Origin: Bacteroidales bacterium
Lineage (GTDB): Bacteria; Bacteroidota; Bacteroidia; Bacteroidales; Tenuifilaceae
Reading direction: 5' to 3'
Assembly (NCBI GenBank): GCA_013141385.1
Contig: JABFRB010000009.1
Location: 25,598-89,597, forward strand
DNA length: 64,000 nt
Each line of letters starts with the position of its first letter. Position 1 is the first letter of the stretch. The notes under the pieces were generated by a model, which worked only from the letters and a program-made list of their open reading frames with translations, was not told where the DNA came from and did not search any database. Below are positions 19,041-28,952 of the stretch, one piece after another. Made by a program: the position numbers and the translations under genes.

Positions 19041-21449
19041 ATGAAAAATACTTTACTTATTATTTTGGTTCTTGTGGCCAATTTAGTAGATGCTCAGAGA
19101 ACGGTATCGGGTCTTATTACTGATAAAAGCAACAATCCCATGGAGGGAGTAACAGTTAGCGTGAAAAACGCTAACGTAAAAACCCAAAGCGATGCTAATG
19201 GTAAATATTTCATTGAAGTGCCGTTAGAATTTAAAACTCTTGAGTTTGCTATGAGAAAATTCAAGTTACAAGAAGTAGATATAACCGGCGATGTAATAAA
19301 CATTACCATGAGAGCTCTTGATGATGAGGTTAATTTATTTGAACTCAATTTAGAAGAGTTGATGAATATTGAAGTAGTAACAGCAACAAAAAAAGGAGAG
19401 AAAATTTCTGATGCCCCGGCTACCGTAAGAGTTATTACTGAAGAACAAATAAAATTATTTGGTTGGCGCGATTTGAAAGACGTTTTTAGGGCTATCCCTG
19501 GAATTGATGTTTCTTACGATGTACAAGGCGAAATCCGTACCCTCGTTACTATGCGCGGTGTATTGGGAAATCAGAAATTGCTTATTTTGCAGGATGGACA
19601 GATGCAGAACCCAATTACGGGAGAACGATTTATTTTTGGCAACAATATCCCATTGAATTTGTATAAACGAATCGAAATTGTTTATGGCCCTTCCTCTGCA
19701 TTATATGGAGCTGATGCATATGCCGGCGTTATCAACATGATTACCAAAGATGGAGGCGATTTTGACGGTATTGAAACCAATGAAGGCTACGTGTCCACAA
19801 ATGCATATGTTGCTGATATTACTTTTGGTAACAAAATATCAGAGAACACCGATTTGGTTATGGGTGGTCGTATTTATAATGGTGAAGATTTTAAATTGCA
19901 TGAACATTACAAGGATATGCTTGATTACGGGAGTGTAGGAAATTATTCGGGTAATTTGGCTAAACAAGACAAATCATTTCCCATTAAAAATTGGAATTTA
20001 TTTACAAAATTAAAATACAAAAAGTTAACAATTGGAGGCGATTGGCAACATGAATATGAATCACAAGCAATGTCTACCATACCAAGCAATTATGCCTATA
20101 CTGCAGAAGATGTATGGAGTCAGGATTTACGACACATGTATGTTAAATATGATATTATTTCCAACGAAAAAATTGATTTTAATGCTACGGTTACAGTTGG
20201 CGATTATACCGTTAACCCAACTAGTAATTTTACAATTATCAATGGAACTTTAACCGATGCTGATCGACAATTCAAATATGCTTATTCTTCGTATATTCAA
20301 GGATTAATTCAGAATTCGTGGAATATAAGTGATAATCTATCAGTAATTATGGGAATCTCGTATGCCGATGTAAAATCGTTCCCTAAAACTCAAAACCTTG
20401 CAAATCCATTTACTCCTGGAGGTAAATTAGAAGATAATTTGTCTTATTTTGTTGATAATTCGGGTTATGTATTTGGGAAAATTGGATTAACCGATTCAAT
20501 CTTTGGTGAAAGGAACTATAGTAATTTCGGGTCGTTTATACAGTCACAATATAAAATGACAAAATATCTTTCTTTAACCGTTGGTGCTCGTTACGATTAC
20601 AATACAATTTACGGTTCTACTTTCAACCCCAGAGCAGGGTTGGTTTTTACTCCTGCGAAGAGAATTTCGATTAAAGGATTGTTTGGAACAGCTTACATTC
20701 AACCCTCAAATTATTATAGATGGGAGAACTGGGCAAATCCTTTTGCTATGCATATTCCAAACGAAAACATAAAGCCGGAGAAAATTCAAACTATGGAGAT
20801 AAGTGGTAGCTATTTCATCAATGACTATGCTTCTATTTCGATGAGTATTTTTAGAAACGATATGACTGATGTAATTCGACCTATTCCAGCAGCATCACAA
20901 ACAGGTAATTACCCTTATTACAACCCTTACCGCACTTTGATTGGCGAAAGTGTGAATACAGGATTTGTTGAAATTAATTCTAATTCAGGATCAATGTATA
21001 GTCAGGGAGCCGAAATTGAATTTAATTTCCGATTGAGAAGTTTTGGTGCAAACCTAGCGTATTCATATGTTGCAGGGAAAGATAATGATGACGATTCAAA
21101 CATTCCTAAGGTATCGCAAAATAAATTGAATGCGAATTTATTTTATAAAGGTCAAAAGTTTTACGCATCTTTATCTGCACGTTATTATAGTGATATTCAG
21201 GCTGCAACGACCAATTCCCTATATGGAACTGGTGGAACTCAAGAAGGTGGTAAACTTCCAGGATCCACCATTTTTTATGCCAATGCAGGGTGTAATTTTA
21301 CAAAATCATTCTCAATATCTGTAAACGCTGAGAATTTATTCAACACAAAACATTATGGAGCAGCACCTTATGCCGAAAGTATTTGGATTCAACCGAGAGC
21401 CCCACAGCCTTTAAGGGTATTATTTGTAGGTATTCATTATCGATTCTAA
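19041..21449 (+). CDS. TonB-dependent outer-membrane receptor with CarboxypepD-like N-terminus
   Basis: Outer-membrane gated beta-barrel. A signal peptide ends near residue 19 (NLVDAQ), a carboxypeptidase-D-regulatory-like beta-sandwich covers about 20-95, the plug spans about 110-240 (VVTATKKGEKISDAPATVRV; YGADAYAGVINMITK), and a 22-strand type barrel runs to the terminal aromatic HYRF. No SusD partner follows. Instead the neighbours are YfiR-domain proteins and a chemoreceptor, so a sensing or energised-signalling role is more likely than bulk glycan uptake. Substrate is not predictable; a metal chelate or small ligand would be typical of receptors without SusD. Confidence 0.92.
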   Translation: MKNTLLIILVLVANLVDAQRTVSGLITDKSNNPMEGVTVSVKNANVKTQSDANGKYFIEVPLEFKTLEFAMRKFKLQEVDITGDVINITMRALDDEVNLFELNLEELMNIEVVTATKKGEKISDAPATVRVITEEQIKLFGWRDLKDVFRAIPGIDVSYDVQGEIRTLVTMRGVLGNQKLLILQDGQMQNPITGERFIFGNNIPLNLYKRIEIVYGPSSALYGADAYAGVINMITKDGGDFDGIETNEGYVSTNAYVADITFGNKISENTDLVMGGRIYNGEDFKLHEHYKDMLDYGSVGNYSGNLAKQDKSFPIKNWNLFTKLKYKKLTIGGDWQHEYESQAMSTIPSNYAYTAEDVWSQDLRHMYVKYDIISNEKIDFNATVTVGDYTVNPTSNFTIINGTLTDADRQFKYAYSSYIQGLIQNSWNISDNLSVIMGISYADVKSFPKTQNLANPFTPGGKLEDNLSYFVDNSGYVFGKIGLTDSIFGERNYSNFGSFIQSQYKMTKYLSLTVGARYDYNTIYGSTFNPRAGLVFTPAKRISIKGLFGTAYIQPSNYYRWENWANPFAMHIPNENIKPEKIQTMEISGSYFINDYASISMSIFRNDMTDVIRPIPAASQTGNYPYYNPYRTLIGESVNTGFVEINSNSGSMYSQGAEIEFNFRLRSFGANLAYSYVAGKDNDDDSNIPKVSQNKLNANLFYKGQKFYASLSARYYSDIQAATTNSLYGTGGTQEGGKLPGSTIFYANAGCNFTKSFSISVNAENLFNTKHYGAAPYAESIWIQPRAPQPLRVLFVGIHYRF

Positions 21450-21817
21450 GATTATGCATAGGCCTAAAATAGATTGACTAAATTATGGTGTAGTGAATAT
21501 TATTGATGTTCTAAAGATCTTCAGAACAGATAAAAGATTCAATTTTACTGTAAAATTTGGCTATATTTTGAGTAAATGCTATTATAATTAAGGCATAATA
21601 TACAGCGGATAGATATAAATATCAAGAATTTATCAACTGGTTTTAATTTTATAATTGAGTTAATGTAGGTGTTTTAATTTGATATTTGTTTAGGTTAACT
21701 AACACAATTGCTTTAATTCAACTAGAAGGGAAGTAATTTAATTGCTAGGTTTGATAATACTTGGTATGGTATGATTATGAAAAGGGAAACATAATAATAC
21801 TTTAAGGAGGGTCAGTT
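21450..21817. other. Spacer between TonB receptor and YfiR gene
   Basis: AT-rich, with no gene. It contains an isolated IS-end-like word CCTAAAATAGATTGAC (21463-21478) matching the inverted-repeat element at 7584-7760. A strong Shine-Dalgarno run (TTTAAGGAGGGT) precedes the YfiR start codon, which is unusual in this SD-poor window. Confidence 0.45.
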
Positions 21818-22327
21818 ATGAAAAGAAGATTTTTTATTATTTGCCTACTAGTGATTGCTTTTGCATTCAATGCCGAAGCTCAAGTAGAAAAATTACAAGC
21901 ATTTTTTATTTATAATTTTACAAAATACATTGAATGGCCACCTGATTATCAATCTGGTAATTTTGAAATTCTAGTACTTGGTAATTCAACAATAGATAGT
22001 TATCTTAAAGAAATTGCTTTGAGCAAAAAGGTTGGTAACCAATCTATTGAAATTAAAAAAATCAGTTCTGCAGGTGAGATATCAAAATGCCATATATTAT
22101 TTATATCAAAAGAAAAAAGCGGTGAATTGCAAAATGTGATTTCAAAGATTGGATCAAATAGTACTCTAATAATTACAGAAAAAGACGGTCTTGCCAGCAT
22201 GGGGGCGGCAATAAACTTTGTTATTATTAGTGATAAGCAAAAATTTGAACTTAACAAAAGAAATGTGACAAAATATGGTTTGAAAATTAACAATCAATTG
22301 GATGGATTGGCAATTATAGTTAATTAA
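21818..22327 (+). CDS. YfiR family periplasmic protein (DUF4154)
   Basis: Small secreted protein (169 aa) with a signal peptide (about 1-21, ending NAEAQ) and one YfiR domain (KLQAFFIYNFTKYIEWPPDY; FVIISDKQKFELNKRN). In Pseudomonas YfiR is a periplasmic repressor of the diguanylate cyclase YfiN; here no GGDEF partner is present. The next gene, 27 nt downstream, is a chemoreceptor, so this protein may load or inhibit that receptor's periplasmic helix bundle, or the YfiR-domain kinase upstream. The AAGGAGGGT site 8 nt before the ATG supports this start. Confidence 0.87.
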   Translation: MKRRFFIICLLVIAFAFNAEAQVEKLQAFFIYNFTKYIEWPPDYQSGNFEILVLGNSTIDSYLKEIALSKKVGNQSIEIKKISSAGEISKCHILFISKEKSGELQNVISKIGSNSTLIITEKDGLASMGAAINFVIISDKQKFELNKRNVTKYGLKINNQLDGLAIIVN

Positions 22328-22354
22328 TTTATCTCAATAACTAATAATAAGAGT

Positions 22355-23887
22355 ATGAAATTAAACTTAACCATCGCGCAAAGATTAATAGTTGGATTTG
22401 GAATTTTAATTGTGGCCATCTTAATCAATGGAGTGCTAATTTATACAACTCTATATAATAATAGAAAAATTAATCAAGAAATTTCGAATGTTTATGCCCC
22501 GTCAGTTACATATTTAAACGATCTTAATAATATAGTTACTAACTCTAAGATGTTAATTAAGAACTGGGTTTTTATTGAGAAAAAGAATAATACTCCGGAT
22601 AAATTAAAACTAAAAGATTTACAAAGTACAGATTTCCCAAAGGTTAGAGATGCACTTAGCAGAATTAGTAAGAATTGGAATGAAAACGATCAGATCATAC
22701 TGAATGATATTTTAAATATAATAGGAAATGATCTTTTTGTACAACATAAAAAAATAATGGATCAACTTTCTACTTTCGATAGCTATAATGATCCTGCTGT
22801 TCTTTTTGAAGTAAATCCTTTGGTTGATGAGGGGGGGAGTGTGATATTAGTTACGGATAAAGTATTAGAGAAACTAAGCGCACTAAAGAAAAAATATGAG
22901 ATGGAATCAGAGCGTAAAAGTGATTCCATGGAGGTGTCATTTATTGGGTTTCAGAGATTTGTAGTTGTAATGGGTTTAGTTTCAATGATAATTGCTTTTT
23001 TTGTGTCAATTATAGTTATTAATACAATAAAGACTAGTTTAAATGATGCATCATATGTAGTTACAAAACTGTCTCAAGGTGATCTATCTGTTGAATTTGA
23101 TATCAAGAATAGAGATGAAATAGGTTTACTGCTCGAAAGATTAAGAGAGATGGTGGTTAACTTACGTAATATAATTGGTAAAATTTCAACCAGTTCCGAT
23201 AATATTGCTAATTTGAGTGAAGAGATAAGTTATAGTTCCCAAATTATTTCCAAAGGTGTTTACGAACAGGCGTCTTCTACAGAGGAAGTTTCCTCCTCTA
23301 TGGAGGAGATGGCTGCTAATATTCAGCAAAACTCTGAGAATGCTCAGCAAACGGAAAAAATAGCATTGAACGCTGTTACAGGAATTTCCCAAGGGAATAA
23401 ATCAGCAGCCGTTGCAGTTGAATCAATGCGAAATGTTGTAAGTAAGATTTCGATAATCAGCGAAATAGCTTTTCAGACTAATATTCTTGCTCTTAATGCA
23501 GCTGTTGAAGCTGCTCGAGCTGGTGAATATGGGAGAGGATTCGCTGTTGTTGCAGCTGAGGTTAGGAGATTGGCGGAAAGGAGTAAAATCGCTGCTGATG
23601 AAATTAATAAAGTATCGCTGGATGGAGTTAATATATCAGAAAGAGCGGGTAAACAATTGAACGAAATTGTACCTGAAATTGAAAAAACAGCACGATTGGT
23701 TCAAGAGATATCCGCTTCAAGTCTAGAACAAAATTCTGGAGCATTTCAGATAAATAATGCAGTACAACAGCTTAACTCAATTACTCAGCAGAATGCTTCA
23801 GCGGCTGAAGTTCTTGCTTCGAAATCAATGGATCTTTCAACTATGTCTGTTGAACTTAAGGAGGTTATTAAATTTTTTAATCTATAG
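22355..23887 (+). CDS. Methyl-accepting chemotaxis protein with periplasmic four-helix bundle
   Basis: Complete chemoreceptor of 510 residues. TM1 is about 12-32, a periplasmic helical 4HB_MCP sensor about 33-195, TM2 about 200-222, HAMP about 223-275 and the signalling coiled coil about 285-510. Its tip is [20 protein letters not shown] followed by [18 protein letters not shown]. It probably forms an operon with the YfiR gene 27 nt upstream. Together with the TonB receptor and YfiR-domain kinase it suggests coupling of outer-membrane events to the CheA pathway encoded at the left of the window. Ligand unknown. Confidence 0.94.
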   Translation: MKLNLTIAQRLIVGFGILIVAILINGVLIYTTLYNNRKINQEISNVYAPSVTYLNDLNNIVTNSKMLIKNWVFIEKKNNTPDKLKLKDLQSTDFPKVRDALSRISKNWNENDQIILNDILNIIGNDLFVQHKKIMDQLSTFDSYNDPAVLFEVNPLVDEGGSVILVTDKVLEKLSALKKKYEMESERKSDSMEVSFIGFQRFVVVMGLVSMIIAFFVSIIVINTIKTSLNDASYVVTKLSQGDLSVEFDIKNRDEIGLLLERLREMVVNLRNIIGKISTSSDNIANLSEEISYSSQIISKGVYEQASSTEEVSSSMEEMAANIQQNSENAQQTEKIALNAVTGISQGNKSAAVAVESMRNVVSKISIISEIAFQTNILALNAAVEAARAGEYGRGFAVVAAEVRRLAERSKIAADEINKVSLDGVNISERAGKQLNEIVPEIEKTARLVQEISASSLEQNSGAFQINNAVQQLNSITQQNASAAEVLASKSMDLSTMSVELKEVIKFFNL

Positions 23888-24008
23888 TTGATTTTTAAAA
23901 GTGTTGCATCAAAGAATTTGATGAACTTGGACTAGAGATTTTGAGCAGAATGAGGAAAATATTCGAGGCCTTTTTGTTTCGGATTGCAGGAAAAGAGAAA
24001 GGATAAAT

Positions 24009-24050
24009 AAAAAACCACTTACTTGAACGAATCTTGTAAGTGGTTTTTTT
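24009..24050 (-). terminator. Rho-independent terminator after tRNA-Arg
   Basis: The inverted repeat AACCACTTAC / GTAAGTGGTT is flanked by A-runs and T-runs on both sides, so it can work in both directions. It directly follows the tRNA on the minus strand and lies about 120 bp after the chemoreceptor stop on the plus strand. Confidence 0.85.
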
Positions 24051-24054
24051 CTGG

Positions 24055-24128
24055 TGATCCGGACAGGAGTCGAACCTGTGACCCACAGCTTAGAAGGCTG
24101 TTGCTCTATCCAACTGAGCTACCGGACC
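24055..24128 (-). tRNA. tRNA-Arg (anticodon UCU)
   Basis: On the minus strand a 74-nt cloverleaf folds: acceptor GGTCCGG/CCGGATC with one G-T pair, D stem GCTC/GAGC, anticodon stem ACAGC/GCTGT with loop CTTCTAA (anticodon TCT), a T stem ACAGG/CCTGT with TTCGACT loop, and discriminator A. CCA is not encoded. It reads AGA/AGG arginine codons. Confidence 0.96.
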
Positions 24129-24154
24129 CCTTTATATAAATACCTATCGGGGCG

Positions 24155-24162
24155 CAAAAATA
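24155..24162 (-). promoter_or_regulatory. Candidate -7 box for the tRNA-Arg gene
   Basis: On the minus strand TATTTTTG matches the Bacteroidetes -7 consensus TAnnTTTG, placing the start about 20 nt before the mature tRNA. The -33 box is weak. The remaining spacer 24163-24463 is AT-rich with nothing else recognised. Confidence 0.4.
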
Positions 24163-24463
24163 GGAAAAATCTTACTTTTCACCTAACACTATTAAAAGAA
24201 ATATTGAAAACTTATATAAACAATTTAAAATCAACGAAGATTGAAGTGGTAAATAAAAGAGTGGTAGGATATTATTCGTTTACGCTTGACTAAATGGTAT
24301 GTGAGTATTTATAATGTATCATTTTAGTTAAAGTTGTTTCACATTGAAACAATTTCAGACATTAAGCAGTTTTAAGTTATGAGTTATTTCATTGATAATA
24401 TGTGATTTAAAAAGAATGGTCGATGTATTGTAATAATTGAAATCAAATAAATTTGATACCATT

Positions 24464-26851
24464 ATGCTTAAAAACTATTTAACGATCTCTCTAAGAAATA
24501 TCCTAAAAAATAGGTTTTTCACTTTCGTCAATATCTTTGGTTTATCTATAGGTATTGCTACTTCAATTCTAATATACCTTTATATAATGCATGAGTTGAG
24601 TTACGACAAGGAGCAACCAAAATATGAAAGAATTTACCGAGTTGTTTCCGATAATACTCATGAAAATAAAGTGGAACACGAAGCAATAACTCCAAACCCA
24701 TTAATACCCACTTTGCGGAATGAGATGACAATTCCTGAAGGAATGACTCGAATTATTTTCTGGGAGAATGGCGTATTTTCATGTGACAATAAAAAGTATA
24801 AACTCAATAATTTACTTTTTATTGAGCCTCAGTTTTTCGATGTTTTTAGCGTTGAATGGCTTGTTGGCTCTCCTTCTGTTTTTAAAAGTCCGAACGTAGC
24901 TGTTATTACTGAATCGACTGCTAGAAAGTTATTTGGAACCCTTGATGTAATAAATAAACCCATAAAATTGAATGGAAAGTCAGCCCTAACAATCATGGGC
25001 TTGATAAAAGATAGTAGGCTAACAAATATTCCATTTACTATTCTAATCTCTTATGAAAGCTACCCTAAACTCGAAATGCCTTTTGCAATTGATAGTTGGA
25101 GTACAACAATATCAGGTTTTCAATCATTTCTGGTGCTGAAAGATATTAATGACTCTAATGATGTTGAAAGGCAAATAAATAGGATTGTTAAGAAGAGTAC
25201 TTCTGAGCGTGATTCAAGCGATGTTTTTAGTTTACAACCACTTTCAAAAGTTCGTACAGATATTACTTATGGGCGTTCAAACTTAAATGGATTTACAGAT
25301 CCTACATACTTAGTCATTTCGGCTATTGTGGGTTTCTTTGTACTTTTGTTAGGCTGCATTAATTATATCAATTTATCTCTTTCTATTCTGATCAAGCGCC
25401 ATAAAGAGATTGGCATTAGAAAAGTAAATGGAGCGTTAAGCACAAGCATCATAAAACAGTTTACTCTCGAATCTATATTAACTATAATAATATCTTTCTT
25501 AATTGCCATTCTGCTTGCTGAGATTGTTCTTCCTTATCTAAGCAACCTTCTCGATGGTCAGATATATAAAAATGTGTATCAGTTACCTTCCGTTTTCTTG
25601 TTTATGACAGTGCTTATTGTAATTCTTATTACAATCACAGGTATATTACCATCCCTTAAAGTGTCTTCGATAAAGGCAATTGAAATCTTCCGTAAGAGTG
25701 ATGGAGTTAAAGGTATGTCATCATATTCGTTCAGAAATATATTAATTGTTATTCAGTTTTTAGTTTCAGTTGTACTTATTGCATCAACATTCATAATTGC
25801 AGAGCAAATAAAGTTTTTACGCACAAAGGAACTTGGATATTCTACAAAGAATATCATTAATTGCCCTATCACATCTAATAAGAGGGCTTTAATCGATGAT
25901 TTAAAGGGACAACTATTGGCTATGCCAGATGTTGAAAAGGTGAGTTTTTCTTTGGGAGCCCCTACATCTGGGTCAAATGCAAATACTGGATTCCAATCGC
26001 CATATAAGAAAGATGGAGAAAGAAGTTTGGTTAGTTTTAAATGTGTAGATTATGATTATGCTGAGACTTTTGACATCAAGTTAATTGCAGGTAGATGGTG
26101 GAATGCAGAGGTTAGAAACGATTCTGTTAATGAGTTTCTCGTTAACGAAACATTTATTAAAAGGCTTGGATTTCCTAGAGATAATGAATCATTGGGAACA
26201 GTTATAAGCATTGCAGGAAATAAGGGGCCTATAATTGGCGTGATAAAGGATTTTCACTCTTCTTCGCTACGCAATAGTATTGAACCATTGTTGTTTGCAC
26301 AAATTAGACAACTATACTATAATCTGAGCATAAAGTTGAAACCAAACTATAGTCCCAATACTATTAAGCAAATTCAGGACAAATGGCAAACTGCTTTTCC
26401 CGATGATATATGGGAGTATCAATACTTCGATGATTCTATAAAGGAACAATATAAGGGTGATGAACGAACTTTCAAGTTGGCAGTAACCGCATCATGGATT
26501 GCAATTTGCATTGCTCTGCTTGGATTATTTGGTATCTCAGGCTATACCATTCAACAGAAAACAAAAACAATTTGTTTGCGAAAATTTTTAGGAGCCGAGG
26601 TTCCAGGGTTAATCATCTACCTATCAAAACGATTCGTGTATATGGTTCTGATTGCGAACATTATTGGTTTGCCAATTGCCTATTATGCAATAAACAAGTG
26701 GTTAAGCCAGTTTGCCTATCATGTTAATATCAATTTGATTTACTTTGCTGCAACCTTATTGCTTTCGGTATTAATTAGTATTTTAATAATCAGCTACTAT
26801 GCTGTTCGCACAGCAAATCAAAATCCAGCGGTGGTGTTAAGGAATGAGTAA
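24464..26851 (+). CDS. ABC transporter permease of the MacB/FtsX family (two-repeat type)
   Basis: Large mechanotransmission-type permease of 795 residues, with the typical Bacteroidetes layout of two MacB_PCD/FtsX units. The sequence begins MLKNYLTISLRNILKNRFFT; TM1 follows, then a periplasmic core (about 45-240), three TM helices (about 280-405), a second TM-periplasmic core (about 425-640) and three C-terminal TM helices. It ends with RTANQNPAVVLRNE, a family hallmark. The open frame extends 27 nt upstream to a TTG, but the ATG at 24464 fits the family. No ATPase partner is adjacent, as is common for this group; the exported substrate or lipoprotein function is unknown. Confidence 0.9.
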   Translation: MLKNYLTISLRNILKNRFFTFVNIFGLSIGIATSILIYLYIMHELSYDKEQPKYERIYRVVSDNTHENKVEHEAITPNPLIPTLRNEMTIPEGMTRIIFWENGVFSCDNKKYKLNNLLFIEPQFFDVFSVEWLVGSPSVFKSPNVAVITESTARKLFGTLDVINKPIKLNGKSALTIMGLIKDSRLTNIPFTILISYESYPKLEMPFAIDSWSTTISGFQSFLVLKDINDSNDVERQINRIVKKSTSERDSSDVFSLQPLSKVRTDITYGRSNLNGFTDPTYLVISAIVGFFVLLLGCINYINLSLSILIKRHKEIGIRKVNGALSTSIIKQFTLESILTIIISFLIAILLAEIVLPYLSNLLDGQIYKNVYQLPSVFLFMTVLIVILITITGILPSLKVSSIKAIEIFRKSDGVKGMSSYSFRNILIVIQFLVSVVLIASTFIIAEQIKFLRTKELGYSTKNIINCPITSNKRALIDDLKGQLLAMPDVEKVSFSLGAPTSGSNANTGFQSPYKKDGERSLVSFKCVDYDYAETFDIKLIAGRWWNAEVRNDSVNEFLVNETFIKRLGFPRDNESLGTVISIAGNKGPIIGVIKDFHSSSLRNSIEPLLFAQIRQLYYNLSIKLKPNYSPNTIKQIQDKWQTAFPDDIWEYQYFDDSIKEQYKGDERTFKLAVTASWIAICIALLGLFGISGYTIQQKTKTICLRKFLGAEVPGLIIYLSKRFVYMVLIANIIGLPIAYYAINKWLSQFAYHVNINLIYFAATLLLSVLISILIISYYAVRTANQNPAVVLRNE

Positions 26852-26870
26852 ATAAAGAGGGAAATTAGTG

Positions 26871-26910
26871 ACCAGAATAGAGTTTCTAGCAGAACCTATT
26901 CTGGTTTTTT
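26871..26910 (+). terminator. Rho-independent terminator after the FtsX-type permease
   Basis: Stem ACCAGAATAG (26871-26880) pairs with CTATTCTGGT (26896-26905), followed by six Ts. It sits 20 nt after the permease stop and between convergent genes. Confidence 0.85.
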
Positions 26911-26919
26911 ATACCTATT

Positions 26920-28404
26920 TCATTCATTTTCTAAAATTTGCATTGTACTATAAATGTATTCTAAATTAACATTTTGTCGAATTAGGTCAGCCAGTTTATT
27001 GTACTGTTCATCCTTAAATGCTGAATAATCGAATTTTGTATTGATATCATTAAACCCACTTTCGTTTAGAATAGAATTTACTACAGTCTGATTGTCAAAT
27101 ATCCCATGAATATAGGTGCCCCATGTTTTGGAGTTTAAAAAGTAGCCATCTTTTCTATTGTCATTAATAATGCAAAGAGGACTTTCATTTGTTGATATGG
27201 TTTCTCCCATGTGAATTTCATACCCTTTACAATCTTCTCCGCCTCTAAGAAAAGAAAAAGAGCATTGTTCCGTTACCTTTTCATTAGTGAGGGTTGTTAT
27301 AACAGGTAATATTCCAAGGCCTTGAATGGTCTCAATATCACCTTCGATATGGAGTGGATCATGAATTTCCTCACCCATAATCTGAAAACCTCCACAAATC
27401 CCATAAACGGCCTTGCCGTTTTCGTGTGCATTGATAATCGCTTTTGCCATGCCCGATTTTTGGAGATAAATGATATCCGAAATAGTATTTTTCGAACCTG
27501 GAATTATAACTATATCAGCATTCGATAAATCGTTTACATTCTCTGCATAATAAGTATGAACATCAGGTATTCGCTCTAGTTGGTTGAAATCGGTAAAATT
27601 TGACATGTGCCTTAAAAGGACGATTGCAATATTGATTTTACCTTTTGATATATCCTTCGATCTACTATCTAAAATAACGGAATCTTCCTGTTCAATATGT
27701 ATATCACGGAAATAAGGAATAATTCCAACTACAGGTACCCCTGTAATTTCTTCGAGAATTTTTTTTCCCTCTCTGAATAGTTCAATATCTCCGCGGAATT
27801 TATTTATTATTATACCCTTAATAAGTTCTCGTTCTTCTTTTGGAAGTAGTTGGATAGTGCCATAAACGCTTGCAAAAATGCCTCCTTTATCAATATCAGC
27901 AATTAGGTAAGTGGAGGCATTAACATCAAGTGCAACACGCATGTTTGTTATATCATATTTCCATAAATTAATTTCAGAGATACTCCCTGCGCCCTCTATT
28001 ACTATTGGATTATAGATTTTTTCTAAATTGCGGTATGAATCCATTGCTTCATGGAAAAGTTTATCCCGATCAGTATGAACAAAGAATTCCGAGGCTGACT
28101 TGTTACCAATTGGTTTTCCTTTCAATACTACCTGTGAATTTAAGTATCCTGTAGGTTTTAAAAGTATTGGATTCATGTCTACTGAGCATTCAATGCCACA
28201 AGCTTCTGCCTGAACTGCTTGTGCTCTGCCAATTTCGAGTCCATCGGGGGTTGCATAGCTATTCAATGACATGTTCTGAGCTTTGAATGGGGCAGGGTGG
28301 TAGCCATCTTGCAGGAATATCCTGCAAAATGCAGCATTTATTACACTTTTGCCTACATCCGAACCTGTTCCAACGAACATTATGGGTCGTAAATTCTTGT
28401 TCAT
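26920..28404 (-). CDS. cobQ: Cobyric acid synthase
   Basis: Amidates four side-chain carboxyls of adenosylcobyrinate a,c-diamide using glutamine and ATP. The N-terminal P-loop-like GTGSDVGKSV (about 12-21) belongs to the dethiobiotin-synthetase-like ATPase half. The C-terminal glutamine amidotransferase has nucleophile Cys337 in GICGGFQIMG and histidines in the GYEIHMG and YIHGIFD motifs. Length (494 aa) is normal. It overlaps cobC by 4 nt and ends the riboswitch-led operon. Its presence without the ring-building genes nearby suggests salvage of incomplete corrinoids, or that the early pathway is elsewhere. Confidence 0.96.
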   Translation of the reverse strand: MNKNLRPIMFVGTGSDVGKSVINAAFCRIFLQDGYHPAPFKAQNMSLNSYATPDGLEIGRAQAVQAEACGIECSVDMNPILLKPTGYLNSQVVLKGKPIGNKSASEFFVHTDRDKLFHEAMDSYRNLEKIYNPIVIEGAGSISEINLWKYDITNMRVALDVNASTYLIADIDKGGIFASVYGTIQLLPKEERELIKGIIINKFRGDIELFREGKKILEEITGVPVVGIIPYFRDIHIEQEDSVILDSRSKDISKGKINIAIVLLRHMSNFTDFNQLERIPDVHTYYAENVNDLSNADIVIIPGSKNTISDIIYLQKSGMAKAIINAHENGKAVYGICGGFQIMGEEIHDPLHIEGDIETIQGLGILPVITTLTNEKVTEQCSFSFLRGGEDCKGYEIHMGETISTNESPLCIINDNRKDGYFLNSKTWGTYIHGIFDNQTVVNSILNESGFNDINTKFDYSAFKDEQYNKLADLIRQNVNLEYIYSTMQILENE

Positions 28405-28952
28405 TTTTCTTGGTTTAGCTCAATCTCGAGAATTTGTCCAAAATCGAGTTGAAGTTTGAATGATTCTTTAGGCTCTAAATTATTTATTATTGAGTAAAAT
28501 GCCCTAATTGTCCCTGAATGACAAATAATTAATGAATTATTTACAGTCTTATCTTTTTTCAAATCATCTAAAAAATTCTTTGCTCTACCAAGTAAATCTT
28601 GGTATGATTCGCCTCCTGGACATGTAACGTTTGTGAAATCTTCAAACCATTTTTTCGCATAATCGGTTTTTTCGATTTCATCCCAAGTTTTATACTCCCA
28701 ATCACCAAAATTCAGTTCCATTAATCGTTTATCGTAACGTATTTCTAATTGATTATTTGATAAGGAATCTGCAAGTAATACGCAACGTTTCAATGGGCTG
28801 GAGTATACTCTATCAAACTTTAATCCTTTAAGTTTATGAATTATTGTGTTTTTTTCATCTTCGAAACTATCAGCAAGTCCAACATCTGATTGCCCGTAGC
28901 AAACTCCTGATGGGAGGTTAACTTTTGTATGTCGGACTAGGTATAGTTTCAT
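28401..28952 (-). CDS. cobC: Alpha-ribazole phosphatase (histidine phosphatase superfamily)
   Basis: Removes phosphate from alpha-ribazole-5'-phosphate (or from the cobamide 5'-phosphate) in nucleotide-loop assembly. The phosphohistidine motif LVRHTKVN has His8; the acid/base region CYGQSDVGL and a late CHSGTIRA histidine complete the 2H-phosphatase site. At 183 aa it has normal length. It is coupled by 4-nt overlaps to cobS upstream and cobQ downstream. A second, paralogous phosphatase lies at 35007-35579; this copy, inside the cobUTS cluster, is the better candidate for the biosynthetic enzyme. Confidence 0.9.
   Translation of the reverse strand: MKLYLVRHTKVNLPSGVCYGQSDVGLADSFEDEKNTIIHKLKGLKFDRVYSSPLKRCVLLADSLSNNQLEIRYDKRLMELNFGDWEYKTWDEIEKTDYAKKWFEDFTNVTCPGGESYQDLLGRAKNFLDDLKKDKTVNNSLIICHSGTIRAFYSIINNLEPKESFKLQLDFGQILEIELNQEK

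Noticed and set aside
24437..24463. TTG start for the FtsX-type permease
   Set aside because: The nine extra residues do not match the family, whose members start at MLKNYL-like sequence; the ATG at 24464 was chosen.
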